Assembly (NCBI GenBank): GCA_027489965.1
Contig: JAIXZA010000053.1
Span: 1-57,975 of the forward strand
Length of the DNA: 57,975 nt
Reading direction: 5' to 3'
Source of the DNA: Verrucomicrobiaceae bacterium
GTDB taxonomy: Bacteria > Verrucomicrobiota > Verrucomicrobiia > Verrucomicrobiales > Verrucomicrobiaceae
This document shows, piece by piece, positions 7,976 to 17,613 of this stretch. How positions within the stretch are numbered: position 1 is the first letter of the stretch; every line of letters starts with the position of its first letter. Both the position numbers and the translations under genes were made by a program. The notes beneath the pieces were generated by a model. It worked only from the letters and a program-made list of their open reading frames with translations, did no database searches and was not told where the DNA came from.

Positions 7976-10900
7976 TCAGACTCCCGCAGACGCACGAGCA
8001 TAGCCACCACCTCCAGGAGTCTCGATGAGGACTCGATCATTGATCTCGACAAGGAAGCTGGTGCACCCGAGCAAGGCGGTTACGCTGCCGTCGCGCAGCA
8101 GGCTTTGTTTTCCAGGGCTGCCAGGAGCAGCACCATGAAGTCCAAATGGGGCCTGATGCCGATGTTGGGTGAGTAGGCTGACGGTCAGTGGCTCCAGGAA
8201 CTCGAACTCGCGAATGACTCCGTCACCTCCATGCCACTTGCCATCTCCTCCAGATCCTCGGCGAATGGCAAATTGATGCAGACGCACGGGGTAACGCTGC
8301 TCAATGATTTCAGGATCTGTGATTGCCGTATTGGTCATGTGCGTATGCAGCGCGGAGGCACCGTGATAGCCGTCTCCTGCGCCTGAGCCGCCAGCGATGG
8401 TCTCGTAATAACCAAAACCGGCACCACCAAAAAGAAAGTTATTCATGGTGCCCTGACTGCAGGACTGAAGTCCCAGCGCTTTGATCAGAGTATCCACAAG
8501 CCGTTGACTGACCTCGACATTGCCACCGACCACGGCGGGATCTTGCGCGGCATCTCCCGTGAAAGTCGGATTCAAAAAGGAGTTTGGGCAAATGATCAGC
8601 ACTGGCTCTAACAGGCCTTCATTCAGCGGCAGATCCTGCTGAAGCATCAGCCGCATCACATAAAGCACGGCGCTACGCACGATGGCCTGCGTGGCATTCA
8701 GATTCTGTGGATGCACGCCAGAGGTGCCGGTGAAGTCGATGATGAGTCGATCGTCCTCACGTCTCAAGGCAACCGCGATGACACTGCCGTCATCCAACCT
8801 TTCCTGGGCCGAAGAAGTCGCTGGCAAATGCTGAATCTGCTGGCGCATCACACCAGCCGAGTGCGCGATGATTTCTGCCATGATCCGGCGCAGAGCCTCT
8901 GGCTGTGCCCCTGCCAGCTCGATCAAACGAGCTGCCCCATGAGCGTTGGCCGCTAGCTGAGCATGCAGATCAGCCAAGTTATCTGCCAGATTGCGTGTGG
9001 GATACAGGCTACTTGTCAGCAGCTGACTGATTTCATCAAAGCAGGATTCGCCAGCGCGGATCAAGTGTCGCGGTGAGATGACGACGCCCTCTTGAATCAA
9101 GCGGGTGGCATTGGCAGGCATGGACCCCGGTGTGATGCCGCCGATCTCGGCATGATGGGCTCGATTGGCAATGTAGCCCAGCAGTGCACCCTGCTGATCA
9201 TGCACTGGCGTGATGAGGGTGACATCAGGCAGATGGGATCCGCCGAAAGCAGGATGATTGGTGATGATCGTATCCCCCGGTTGCATGATCACAGCTGCGG
9301 AGACTTCACGCACGCAAACGCCGAGTGCACCGAGATGAACGGGGATATGTGGCGCGCTGGAAATCAAACGCCCTGCAGGATCCAGCAAGGCACAGGAAAA
9401 ATCCAGGCGCTCACGGATGTTCGTGGAAATAGCCGTGCGGCACAACAAAGCCCCCATGTCCGTGACGATGGAGTGAAAGCGATGTCGAACGAGATCCCGC
9501 TCCAGATGACTGCCTTTTTGCATTGCCTGCTGCTGCCGTAGGACATGACCAAAACCGATCACACGCTCCACTTGCCAGCCGGTCTCGATGACGATGGTGC
9601 TAAAGGCATCCTGAATCAGAGCGGGTGGTGGATCCAACTCTTCAACAACGAGAGTTGACGGCACCATGACCTCCTCAGCTTCGCGAAGAATCACTCGCAG
9701 ACTGACAAGCTCAATCTGACGATTCACAGGTGGCGGATAACCAAAGAGACGCTGATAAGCTTTTTGGTAGGCTGCTGGCAGATCTGTAGGCTGCTGAAAC
9801 TCCACCTGAATCGGTGCATCCTGCCCCATCAGGCGTAGTTCAGCGATTTGAATGCGCTGCTTTAAGCTGGGAACTTCATCCGCGATTGGCCAAGCTTCCA
9901 GAGCCTGCATCAGGGGCATTCTGACTTCCGTTTCATGGATCTCCTCTGGCACAGCCTCCTGCAATCCGACCGCGCTCAAGATGCCGGCATGTTCTGGCAC
10001 CAAGATCGTTTTGATGCCGAGCTGCGCGGCCACGGCACAGGCATGTTGAGGACCCGCCCCGCCAAAGGCTAAAAGCGCATGCTCTGCTGGATCATAACCT
10101 TCACCGATGGAAATCCGGCGTATGGCATCCGTCATGTGCTCAATGGCCAGTCGCAATAGAGACTGCAAGAGCTCCGGCTCGCTCAGCCTGCCATCCGTCT
10201 GCTGATGCAGCTCACTAAGCCGTCTCTGCGCGGCTGCCAGATCCAGAGGAATCGGGGCACGAGATGGATCAAATCGGCCCAGCAGTAAATTCACGTCCGT
10301 GATCGTCAGAGGCCCACCTTTGCCATAGCAGGCAGGACCAGGGCTGGAGCCTGCGCTTTGGGGCCCGACCGCCAGTCCGTGATGCGTCCACTGACAGATG
10401 GACCCACCACCTGCCGCCACGGTCTCGATGTCAATACAGGGCGCTAGGAGCCTCATGCCAGCCACCTCTTGGGTGAAGCGATAACCTGGGCGCGAGTCGA
10501 TCCGAGCCACGTCTGTGCTAGTGCCACCCATGTCAAAGGTGATGATCTTTTGAATGCCCAATCGGCGCGCGGCATTCGCCGCACCGATGGCACCACCTGC
10601 TGGACCACTCAGCAGCATGTCTTTGGGGCGGATGTCTTCCGCTGTCTTCAATCCACCCGCACTCGTCATCACCCGCATGTCCGGCGTCACTTGATGGATC
10701 GCATCTAAAAAAGCCCGCACAGGTCCATGCAGATAAGCATCCGCCACGGTGCTTTGAGTTCGCGGCAGAAGCTTGGCAAAGGCAGCCGTCTCATGAGACA
10801 GGGTGATGTGCTTAAACCCTGCCTGCCGCAACAGCGCACCGACGCGCTGCTCATGCTGCGGATGCGCATAGGCATGCAACAAAGAGACCGCCGCCGTTTG

Positions 10901-11590
10901 AATCCCCAGGTCAAGACAGCGCTGAGCTGCAGCCAGTAAAGCAACCTCATCCAAGGCTTCGACGACCTGACCCTGCACGCTAACACGCTCGACCACTTCA
11001 CAGACTTGCTCATGAAAGATCGTCCTCGGCTCATGCTGGAGCGCAAAGAGATCGCTCCTCCTTTGATCGCCGATCTGAAGCAGATCACCAAACCCGCGCG
11101 TGATAAACAAAGCTATGCGGCCGCCCTTTTGTTCAAGCAGTGCATTGGTCGCACGCGTGGTCGCTAGACGCAGACTCAGCGGCGGGAAAGCCTGACCAGG
11201 AGGCGTGTTCGTCAGCACGCGTGCGGCCAGCACAGGCGCTTCTTCTCCGGTGCTAAGTTCTAGCAGCGTGCCGGGTTGCCATGAGGCTGGCGGTTTATCA
11301 CTGAGCGTGATTTCGGAGCTATCACTCTGCCACTGGGTGACCGTGAGGGACCGATCATCTCCCACGGCTTGCACTTTGAAGCCGATTAAAAAGCTTTCTG
11401 GAAGCGCAGGCAGTCCAGCGACACTGACGACAAAGCCCATGCGACTGACCAAACTCGCGCGCAAATGACCCGTGGAAAGCACCTTGCAACGGCTCTCGCC
11501 GCCTTGCGGATCTAGCGCATGACAATCCGTAAACGTGCCGCCCGTATCAGCGGCAATGCGCCAGGGTGGGAGCTTTTGAGGGCGAGACAT
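7976..11590 (-). CDS. 5-oxoprolinase / hydantoinase A-B fusion
   Basis: 1204 residues. The N-terminal half is hydantoinase A-like with the ATP-binding opening RIAADTGGTFTDC and the later phosphate motif TFDMGGTSTDVA. The C-terminal half (from about residue 700) is hydantoinase B-like, including IRERLDFSCALLD and GDTIITNHPAFGGSHLPD, and the protein ends with ETPGGGGYA. One continuous A-B chain of about 1200 residues is the arrangement of ATP-dependent 5-oxoprolinase, which opens pyroglutamate to glutamate; other hydantoinase-family activities cannot be excluded. It lies 44 bp downstream of an MFS transporter on the same strand, consistent with uptake and cleavage of one substrate. Cytosolic; no signal peptide. 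Confidence 0.9.
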   Translation of the reverse strand: MSRPQKLPPWRIAADTGGTFTDCHALDPQGGESRCKVLSTGHLRASLVSRMGFVVSVAGLPALPESFLIGFKVQAVGDDRSLTVTQWQSDSSEITLSDKPPASWQPGTLLELSTGEEAPVLAARVLTNTPPGQAFPPLSLRLATTRATNALLEQKGGRIALFITRGFGDLLQIGDQRRSDLFALQHEPRTIFHEQVCEVVERVSVQGQVVEALDEVALLAAAQRCLDLGIQTAAVSLLHAYAHPQHEQRVGALLRQAGFKHITLSHETAAFAKLLPRTQSTVADAYLHGPVRAFLDAIHQVTPDMRVMTSAGGLKTAEDIRPKDMLLSGPAGGAIGAANAARRLGIQKIITFDMGGTSTDVARIDSRPGYRFTQEVAGMRLLAPCIDIETVAAGGGSICQWTHHGLAVGPQSAGSSPGPACYGKGGPLTITDVNLLLGRFDPSRAPIPLDLAAAQRRLSELHQQTDGRLSEPELLQSLLRLAIEHMTDAIRRISIGEGYDPAEHALLAFGGAGPQHACAVAAQLGIKTILVPEHAGILSAVGLQEAVPEEIHETEVRMPLMQALEAWPIADEVPSLKQRIQIAELRLMGQDAPIQVEFQQPTDLPAAYQKAYQRLFGYPPPVNRQIELVSLRVILREAEEVMVPSTLVVEELDPPPALIQDAFSTIVIETGWQVERVIGFGHVLRQQQAMQKGSHLERDLVRHRFHSIVTDMGALLCRTAISTNIRERLDFSCALLDPAGRLISSAPHIPVHLGALGVCVREVSAAVIMQPGDTIITNHPAFGGSHLPDVTLITPVHDQQGALLGYIANRAHHAEIGGITPGSMPANATRLIQEGVVISPRHLIRAGESCFDEISQLLTSSLYPTRNLADNLADLHAQLAANAHGAARLIELAGAQPEALRRIMAEIIAHSAGVMRQQIQHLPATSSAQERLDDGSVIAVALRREDDRLIIDFTGTSGVHPQNLNATQAIVRSAVLYVMRLMLQQDLPLNEGLLEPVLIICPNSFLNPTFTGDAAQDPAVVGGNVEVSQRLVDTLIKALGLQSCSQGTMNNFLFGGAGFGYYETIAGGSGAGDGYHGASALHTHMTNTAITDPEIIEQRYPVRLHQFAIRRGSGGDGKWHGGDGVIREFEFLEPLTVSLLTQHRHQAPFGLHGAAPGSPGKQSLLRDGSVTALLGCTSFLVEINDRVLIETPGGGGYARASAGV

Positions 11591-11634
11591 GCGACAAGGA
11601 TGAAATCAGACTTCATGGACTAGCATGAAGCGTT

Positions 11635-12996
11635 CTACATCGTCAGTTTTTTTAGCCGCTCAGCTTCAGATTTCCGTGCACCCAGGCCAAGAAAGAAGAT
11701 GATCAGGAAAGCCACCAGCATGGAAGCGCCAAGAAACCAAAAACCACTGGTGAAGGAGCCTGTGCTGGTCTTGAGCTTACCAATGATGGCTGGACCCACC
11801 GCTCCACCGAGATTTCCCACCGAATTGATCAGCCCGATGCTGCCAGCGGCTGCCGCTTCAGCGAGGAAAAGACTCGGCAGCGACCAAAAGGCGGGCATGT
11901 AAGTCTTGAAGCCCGCAAAGGCGACCATCAGGCAGAGCATGGTCAGCGTCAGCGTTCCCATCGTGGCCGGCGCACAGAGCATCGCTATGGCACCGATCAA
12001 GATGGGCAGACAGGCGTGCAAGCGACGCTCTTGGAAGCGATCTGAGCTCCACCCACCTAGAAGTTGTCCCATCAAGGCCAGTAGGGGCGGTAGAACGATT
12101 AACCAAGTGAACTCATCTCGACTCAGCGCATACCATTCTTTAATCACACTCGGCATGAAAAGCTCCATGCTGTGACTGCATGTCGTGATGAAGAAATAAG
12201 CCGCGCAAAGCAGCAGCACTTTTGGATGCGCAAAGGCCTCCAGGACAGACATGCGTTTGCCTCGGGTCTTGATCTCACGTTCCCGGGCTAGCTCAGCTTC
12301 CAGGGCTTCACTTTCCTCAGACGTCAGCCATTTCGCCTGGCGCGGATGATCGGTCAGCAGCCACAGTACGCCGATGCCGAGCACGATGGCGGGGATGGAC
12401 CAGAAAATGTAAACCCATTGCCAGCCAACCAATCCCATCAAAGGCGGATGCACCAGAGTCTCACCGTTTTTGAGAACCTCCGTCGTGCCAAACTTCAGCA
12501 GCCAATTCGAGATCGGACTGAGCATCTGCGCAAACGGCGTCGCGATCAGGAAATACGACAGCGCCTTGGCCCGATCCCGCGAAGTAAACCAATGCGTCAG
12601 ATACACAATCACGCCTGGAAAGAAGCCCGCCTCTGCCAAACCCAGTAAAAAACGCACACTGTAAAACTGCGTCGGCGTGGTCACAAACGCCGTCAATCCA
12701 GCCATCAAACCCCAAGTCACCATGATGCGGCAGATCCACTTCCGCGCGCTCCAGCGCTCGACCATCAGCGTGCCAGGCACCTCTAATAGAAAGTAACCGA
12801 TGAAAAAAAGCGTGCTACCAAAGCCGATCACCGCGTCTGTGAAATCCGGCATGTCTTTGACCATCGTCAGCTTGGCTACCGCCACGTTCACCCGATCCAC
12901 ATAGGCGATCATGTAGCTAATGAAAAGCACAGGCAGCAGACGCAAAAAGGCTTTGCGGCGAGCACGGTCGAGCGGGGATTTGGTTTCAGAAGGCAT
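11635..12996 (-). CDS. MFS transporter, anion:cation symporter type
   Basis: 453 residues from ATG 12996 (TTG 13002 is 2 codons upstream). About twelve hydrophobic segments are visible with a charged central loop (residues about 215-240, rich in E/R/K). The first helix carries YVDRVNVAVA, the D-R-x-N pattern typical of the ACS family (glucarate, phthalate, tartrate and similar organic anion importers). It is followed after 44 bp by the 5-oxoprolinase-type enzyme, so an imported pyroglutamate- or hydantoin-like acid is a reasonable guess. It is divergent from the UPF0301 gene with 129 bp between starts. The substrate is not deducible from sequence. Confidence 0.88.
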   Translation of the reverse strand: MPSETKSPLDRARRKAFLRLLPVLFISYMIAYVDRVNVAVAKLTMVKDMPDFTDAVIGFGSTLFFIGYFLLEVPGTLMVERWSARKWICRIMVTWGLMAGLTAFVTTPTQFYSVRFLLGLAEAGFFPGVIVYLTHWFTSRDRAKALSYFLIATPFAQMLSPISNWLLKFGTTEVLKNGETLVHPPLMGLVGWQWVYIFWSIPAIVLGIGVLWLLTDHPRQAKWLTSEESEALEAELAREREIKTRGKRMSVLEAFAHPKVLLLCAAYFFITTCSHSMELFMPSVIKEWYALSRDEFTWLIVLPPLLALMGQLLGGWSSDRFQERRLHACLPILIGAIAMLCAPATMGTLTLTMLCLMVAFAGFKTYMPAFWSLPSLFLAEAAAAGSIGLINSVGNLGGAVGPAIIGKLKTSTGSFTSGFWFLGASMLVAFLIIFFLGLGARKSEAERLKKLTM

Positions 12997-13125
12997 GATC
13001 AATTCGCGGCGATGCTAGCGGTGAGCTGACGAAACTCCAGATAAATACACCGAACCCAATGGGGATTCACAAAAACAGATGCAGAGTTGACGGCTCTGCT
13101 TCTCCCTCCATTCATAGGCTAAGTC

Positions 13126-13680
13126 ATGTCGAATACCAATGACACCAAGCTTTACACTGGCAGTCTGCTACTAGCCGCTCCGTCAATGCGGGACCCCAAT
13201 TTCTCCCGTACGGTCATCTTCATGGCAGCCCACTCAGCAGAAGAAGGAGCCTTTGGTTATGTGCTGAATCGTCCACTGGAGCAGTGTGTGTCTGACCTGC
13301 TGCCTGACGAAGCGCTGGGTGCTCTGGCAGATGTGCCGATCTTTGTCGGTGGTCCCGTGGCCACAGATAAGCTGGCCTTTGCCTCACTGCACTGGAATCG
13401 CCAAAAAAGCACGCTGCGCTGCCGGACTCACCTGTCCGTTTCAGATGCCCTGGATGAGCTCAGCCTCGGTCATGAGGTGCGTGGTTTTGTTGGCTACTCC
13501 GGCTGGTCAGAAGGCCAACTGGAAAAGGAAGTGGAAGCCCGCTCCTGGATCATCAGTCCCGCCAAAAAGACCATCCTCACCACCAGCCCCCCGACCGCCC
13601 TATGGTCAGCCGTGCTCGAGGAAATGGGCCCCGTTTACCAGATCATTGCCCATGTCCCAGAGGATGTGGAGCTGAATTAA
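13126..13680 (+). CDS. UPF0301 (YqgE/AlgH) family protein
   Basis: 184 residues. Family hallmarks are in order: GSLLLAAPSMRDPNFSRTVIF near the N-terminus, GYVLNRPL at about 45, then VGGPV, the GYSGW segment at about 125 and a W-rich C-terminal part. The length matches the family (about 180-190). These are cytosolic proteins of uncertain function; AlgH was named for an effect on alginate gene regulation in Pseudomonas. There is no operon partner: the next 585 bp contain repeats and no convincing gene. Confidence 0.92.
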   Translation: MSNTNDTKLYTGSLLLAAPSMRDPNFSRTVIFMAAHSAEEGAFGYVLNRPLEQCVSDLLPDEALGALADVPIFVGGPVATDKLAFASLHWNRQKSTLRCRTHLSVSDALDELSLGHEVRGFVGYSGWSEGQLEKEVEARSWIISPAKKTILTTSPPTALWSAVLEEMGPVYQIIAHVPEDVELN

Positions 13681-13769
13681 GCCTCTCGACTCACTTGCCG
13701 TAGAGTGACGCGCTGTTCCGCCCGCCATGGAGCGCAAAAAAATCAGCCTGACGGCAAAAAAAGGAACAC

Positions 13770-13840
13770 CAGATGAGCGTCACTTGGTCCATTTGAAAAA
13801 TCGAATGCCTCAGATGAGCGTCACCTGGCCCATTTGAAAA
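13770..13840. repeat. pair of 30-bp direct repeats, 41-bp period
   Basis: Bases 13770-13799 and 13811-13840 are the same 30-mer apart from two C/T differences. The core is CAGATGAGCGTCAC followed by TGG, then CCATTTGAAAA. The pair lies 90 bp after the UPF0301 stop in a stretch with no gene. Tandem spaced copies of a 20-30 bp sequence are typical of transposase-binding ends such as those of IS21-family elements, so this may be the footprint of a lost element. That reading is inference: no transposase ORF is nearby. Confidence 0.7.
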
Positions 13841-14266
13841 TAAAATCGGGTCAAAAAAGCGCCAAAAAGCCCTTTTACCCAGAGAAATGGCCAAAACCGC
13901 GTCTTTCTTCCTTCATTATTCACCCTTTATATTTCCTCCTTTTCTTTCCGCCGCTTTCCCTTGCCGTCCCGGTTCCCCCTATGGATCAAATCTTTTCCGT
14001 GACGAACTCAACCTTTTCAGCTTCGGCTTAACAGCTGTTCGTTGCGTTTAATCCTATCAAATTCAGTCATATTGGTCTTCCCGCACGTGAGCGCTTTGGT
14101 GAACTCGTCGTGCGTCAGTCGGCGCTCCTTTCGTAGATGCAGCCGTTGTACGGAGTGATTTCGGTCATCGATTGTGGAACCTTTGATTCAATGAGCAAGT
14201 TCTCTTGACGCGAATCATTCACGGACTAAATGAAAAACCTAATTCTCAAGTCATTGACTCGTCGTT
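13841..14266. other. gene-free, AT-variable stretch
   Basis: No convincing coding region is visible. A 65-codon plus-strand ORF (13834-14031) is mostly Phe/Pro/Leu from a pyrimidine-rich tract and has no protein-like pattern. Around 14035-14145 the minus strand reads a short open stretch with protein-like composition (KERRLTHDEFTKALT) that lacks a clear start and may be a gene remnant. Together with the direct repeats just upstream this looks like a scar of past insertion and decay. Confidence 0.4.
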
Positions 14267-14437
14267 GTGAGCATCCACCTGAACATCCCGCACCATTGGA
14301 AGCCTGAAGGGCTAGGGCAGATCGCAGCCCTTTCCAAGGAAACCAACAGGCCGATCAGCCGTTGGATCTTGGATGCTGCCCGGCAGGCTCTTCGTGACAA
14401 GTCGAAGAACGCTCCAACAACTTTGTCCCAAAAATAA
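14267..14437 (+). CDS. short ribbon-helix-helix-like ORF
   Basis: 56 codons from GTG 14267 to TAA 14435-14437, with an in-frame stop just upstream at 14255. The peptide opens with a strand-like VSIHLNIP, then has an LGQIAALSKETNRPISRWIL segment and a helix DAARQALRDKSK. The strand-helix-turn-helix order and the R-P-x-S-R-W-I-L-D-A-A pattern resemble small RHH (CopG/Arc) DNA-binding proteins. The stop is 10 bp before the ATG of the large Ig/beta-helix protein. It could be a real regulator, a leader gene, or the 3' remnant of a deleted gene. The call rests on pattern only. Confidence 0.4.
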   Translation: MSIHLNIPHHWKPEGLGQIAALSKETNRPISRWILDAARQALRDKSKNAPTTLSQK

Positions 14438-14447
14438 TCATCACACT

Positions 14448-17369
14448 ATGAACAGTTTAAAGTATATCACTCCATCGGTATCAAATATTAGCATTTTGGT
14501 GGCTGGCTTGTTTTTCGTGTTTTCAGCAATTGGTAAAGCAGCGGATATTTGGGTCGCCACTGACGGTAACGATACCAGCGGAAACGGCACGATTACACTA
14601 CCTTATGCTACTATCCAAAAAGGTATTCAGGCTGCTAGTAATGGTGATAAGGTGATCGTAAAAAGTGGTGTTTATAGCGGCACGGGCAACAGAATAATCT
14701 CCTTCCTAGGCAAAGCGATCCGGGTGTGCAGTCAAAGCGGTCCTGTCTACACCACAATTGATTGCGGCCAGAAGCAAGCCTTTAGAGCTACTTCTGGAGA
14801 ATCAGTCACCACCATATTGGACGGATTCAAAATCATCAATGGCTTCGTGAGCAGCAGTGCTGACTGGGAAGGTGATGGGATAATTCGCATTTATCATGAT
14901 GGTGGGACGGAATCCGCCCTAACTATCCGAAACTGCATTTTTACCGGCCATACCGTGACTGCCAATTACGTGACCACCACGGTAGGAATCATCATGAAAA
15001 GCATGTCAACAAAACCTGCTGTAGTGGAAAACTGTCTTTTTTATGGCAACACAATCAACGGAGGAGGATGGGCGGGTGGTTCGGGCGGCGGAGGTGGCTT
15101 AATCTGTTTCCCAGCCATGAATCATGGCGGTTATAATGTTAGCAACTGCACAATTGCTAATAATACGCTAACCGGAAGCGGTAAAATAATACCCTTAGAA
15201 ATAGCGTCAGGGAGCATTAAGAACTGCATCACATGGGGCAATTCTGCACCAAATTATCCATTCTCAGTTCTCAACAATCAGGCCTCTATGGTAAGTGGCG
15301 GTAGTCCAGTAAACTACTCGCTAGCGAGTGGAGGTGCGATGCTTGCAGGTGGTGTAGGAGTGATTTCTCAAAATCCAATCTTTTCAAATCCGAGCGCCGG
15401 AGATTTCACGCTTACAACAGGCTCTCCTGCAGCCAATACAGGTGATCCAACCAGTCAAACAAACCTTGATGGCAGTCGGGCTGATATGGGCTTCAGATTA
15501 AATTTAGCGGCAGGACTAAATATACCGCCAACCCTCACTGCACCAAGCAACCAAACCATCTTGGAGAACACAGCGACCAATGTCCTAAACTTCACTGTGG
15601 CTGATCAGGAATCGAGCGCCAGTTCGCTCGTGGTAACTGCATCAAGCAGCGACACAACCTTGGTTCCAAATACCAATATTGTTTTGGGCGGTAGTGGCGC
15701 TAATCGCACTGTCCGTGTCACTCCGGCGATTGGCCAATCAGGCTCGGCAACCATCACCCTCACTGTGAGCGATGGGGCATCTAACAGTTCACAGAGTTTT
15801 CAACTCAACGTGACTCCCGGTAAGCCTCTTTTCACTCTTAATCCAGAAGCCGGAACTACCGTAAATCCAAATAGTTCAATCACTTGCACTGCTAACTACG
15901 TCGCCGGATTGGCGCCCTTCACGTATCGCTGGCGCAAGAATGGGACGTTTATTGGTGGAGCCAACGCAAACAGCTACACCATCGCGAGTGCCAAACAGAG
16001 TGACGAGGCCAGCTATGACTGTGTGATCACCAATAGCTTCGGTAGTTTCACCACTTCGGCCACCGTCCTGACCGTGAATGATCCGGTGGTGATCGTGGTC
16101 CCGCCTCTGACTCAGGCTGCCAACGCTGGTCAGCAAGTGACCTTGACGGTGAATGTCACTGGCACTGAGCCCATCTCGTTCCAATGGCGGAAATATGGTG
16201 TCCCTCTTTCTGACCAGAACGCTCCACAACTGGTTTTGGAGGTGGATGCCAACTCCACAGGCTTCTACGATGTGGTGGTAACCAATCCAATTGGCAGTGT
16301 CACCACACTCCCTGCGCTTCTCACGGCGCTTGTTCCGCCAGTGATTACGGCACAGCCTTCAAACCAAGAAGATATAGGCATTGGTTCGACAGCCTATTTC
16401 ACGGTCACTGCGGAAGGAACGAATCTGACCTATCAATGGCGAAGGAATGGTTCCAACATCAGTGGCCAAACCGGCTCCATGCTAATGGTCAGCAATGTCC
16501 AGAAGGCCAATGAAGGCGTCTATGATGTGCTGGTGAAGAATAGCTTTGGAGCCGTGCTATCCAATCCTGTCTGGCTGACTCTGCCCCAGTTACTAAGCCT
16601 CACCGAACAACCCCAAGATGTGACGGCTGCTCCCGGCGATGCCGCTTCTTTTTCCGTGACTGCTAGTGGTGAAGGCTTGTTAACTTACCAATGGAACAAA
16701 GATGGCAAGCCAATCAAGGACGCCAAATCCAGCACCCTAACCGTGCCGGTGAATGATGCGGTCACGTCAGCAGGTGCCTACACCGTAACCGTCAGCAGTG
16801 GCAGCCTGAAAGTGACTTCAATACCCGCCTATTTGAGAGTTTCTGAGGCAGGACTGCTGATCTACAAGTTCACGGTCACGGGCAATTATTTTGCAGGCAC
16901 TCGCAGTTCCCCCATTGCCCAGTCCGGACTGCTGATTTTGGATCGACTTCATCAGCGTGGTGGAATCATCCGTTATGGGAAGAATGGCAAGCTAGATACT
17001 TTCATGACTGAAGTGACCGATAAAATGCGCACTCATTCGACTGGTCCCATGACCAACAGCCAAACCGTCGTGAGCGAGGTGTTGCAATCCGGAGATGGCC
17101 CCAACGAAGAAGTGTCGGCGCTCTGGCTGCGCGGCACTGATGGCGCGGTAACTTTTTCTGCCAGCGACAAGACCATAGCCCCCAAAACCTTGGCTGGATT
17201 CATGACAGAGCTCGTTCTGACCGATGGCACCGAAGTCGAGTCCCTGAGTGTCAACGCCACCCTAGACAACGCCACCTCCCTGCAAGCCCGTCAGGCTGGA
17301 GAAACCGTCGAGCAAACCCTCAACCGACTCTCCGCCGGACTGCAACAGAAAGGTTTTATCCGGGAGTGA
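14448..17369 (+). CDS. large secreted beta-helix / cadherin-like / Ig-repeat protein
   Basis: 973 residues from ATG 14448. An N-terminal signal segment (ISILVAGLFFVFSAIGKAA) precedes a right-handed parallel beta-helix region (about 28-355) that begins with WVATDGNDTSGNGTITLPYATIQ-type sequence, as in DUF1565/pectate-lyase-like proteins. A cadherin-like domain (about 358-458, with ILENT and TLTVSDGAS) follows, then four Ig-like I-set domains (about 459-545, 546-628, 629-715 and 716-805), each with a Y-x-W-x-x-x-G or Q-W core and a Y-x-C/V-x-V-x-N end. The last 165 residues form a beta-rich C-terminal module. No LPXTG or PEP-CTERM signal is evident. Such proteins are common exoproteins of Verrucomicrobiota; adhesion or polysaccharide binding is likely but not shown. 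It lacks obvious catalytic residues. Confidence 0.85.
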   Translation: MNSLKYITPSVSNISILVAGLFFVFSAIGKAADIWVATDGNDTSGNGTITLPYATIQKGIQAASNGDKVIVKSGVYSGTGNRIISFLGKAIRVCSQSGPVYTTIDCGQKQAFRATSGESVTTILDGFKIINGFVSSSADWEGDGIIRIYHDGGTESALTIRNCIFTGHTVTANYVTTTVGIIMKSMSTKPAVVENCLFYGNTINGGGWAGGSGGGGGLICFPAMNHGGYNVSNCTIANNTLTGSGKIIPLEIASGSIKNCITWGNSAPNYPFSVLNNQASMVSGGSPVNYSLASGGAMLAGGVGVISQNPIFSNPSAGDFTLTTGSPAANTGDPTSQTNLDGSRADMGFRLNLAAGLNIPPTLTAPSNQTILENTATNVLNFTVADQESSASSLVVTASSSDTTLVPNTNIVLGGSGANRTVRVTPAIGQSGSATITLTVSDGASNSSQSFQLNVTPGKPLFTLNPEAGTTVNPNSSITCTANYVAGLAPFTYRWRKNGTFIGGANANSYTIASAKQSDEASYDCVITNSFGSFTTSATVLTVNDPVVIVVPPLTQAANAGQQVTLTVNVTGTEPISFQWRKYGVPLSDQNAPQLVLEVDANSTGFYDVVVTNPIGSVTTLPALLTALVPPVITAQPSNQEDIGIGSTAYFTVTAEGTNLTYQWRRNGSNISGQTGSMLMVSNVQKANEGVYDVLVKNSFGAVLSNPVWLTLPQLLSLTEQPQDVTAAPGDAASFSVTASGEGLLTYQWNKDGKPIKDAKSSTLTVPVNDAVTSAGAYTVTVSSGSLKVTSIPAYLRVSEAGLLIYKFTVTGNYFAGTRSSPIAQSGLLILDRLHQRGGIIRYGKNGKLDTFMTEVTDKMRTHSTGPMTNSQTVVSEVLQSGDGPNEEVSALWLRGTDGAVTFSASDKTIAPKTLAGFMTELVLTDGTEVESLSVNATLDNATSLQARQAGETVEQTLNRLSAGLQQKGFIRE

Positions 17370-17395
17370 TTCAGGAGACAGGAAAAGATGAAAAA

Positions 17396-17580
17396 ATGCC
17401 TGGCAGATAGTCTTCCAATCCGTCAAAGCAGATCCGGTTACCGGCATCCTTAACAACGCCAACCTCTGGACCACCGAAACCATGGGCAATCCCCAATACC
17501 CCCTCGAACTCTTCCTGCGTGTCAGCACCGTGAGCCTTAAGACGTCGAAGATCATGGACGGCCTGCCAAAACTGGACATT
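17396..17580 (+). repeat. 185-bp repeat, copy A (decayed coding sequence)
   Basis: Begins ATGCCTGGCAGATAG and ends AAAACTGGACATT. It is matched along its whole length by copy B at 18373-18557, 977 bp downstream in the same orientation; over the last 68 bases I count four differences. In copy A a frame from 17401 to the TGA at 17581-17583 is open for 60 codons and has protein-like sequence (NANLWTTETMGNPQYP, then LELFLRVSTVSLKT), but it has no start codon upstream. It reads like the 3' end of a gene copied into intergenic DNA. Confidence 0.75.
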
Positions 17581-17613
17581 TGATTCACAACCTTCAAAAA
17601 AACCAACCACACC

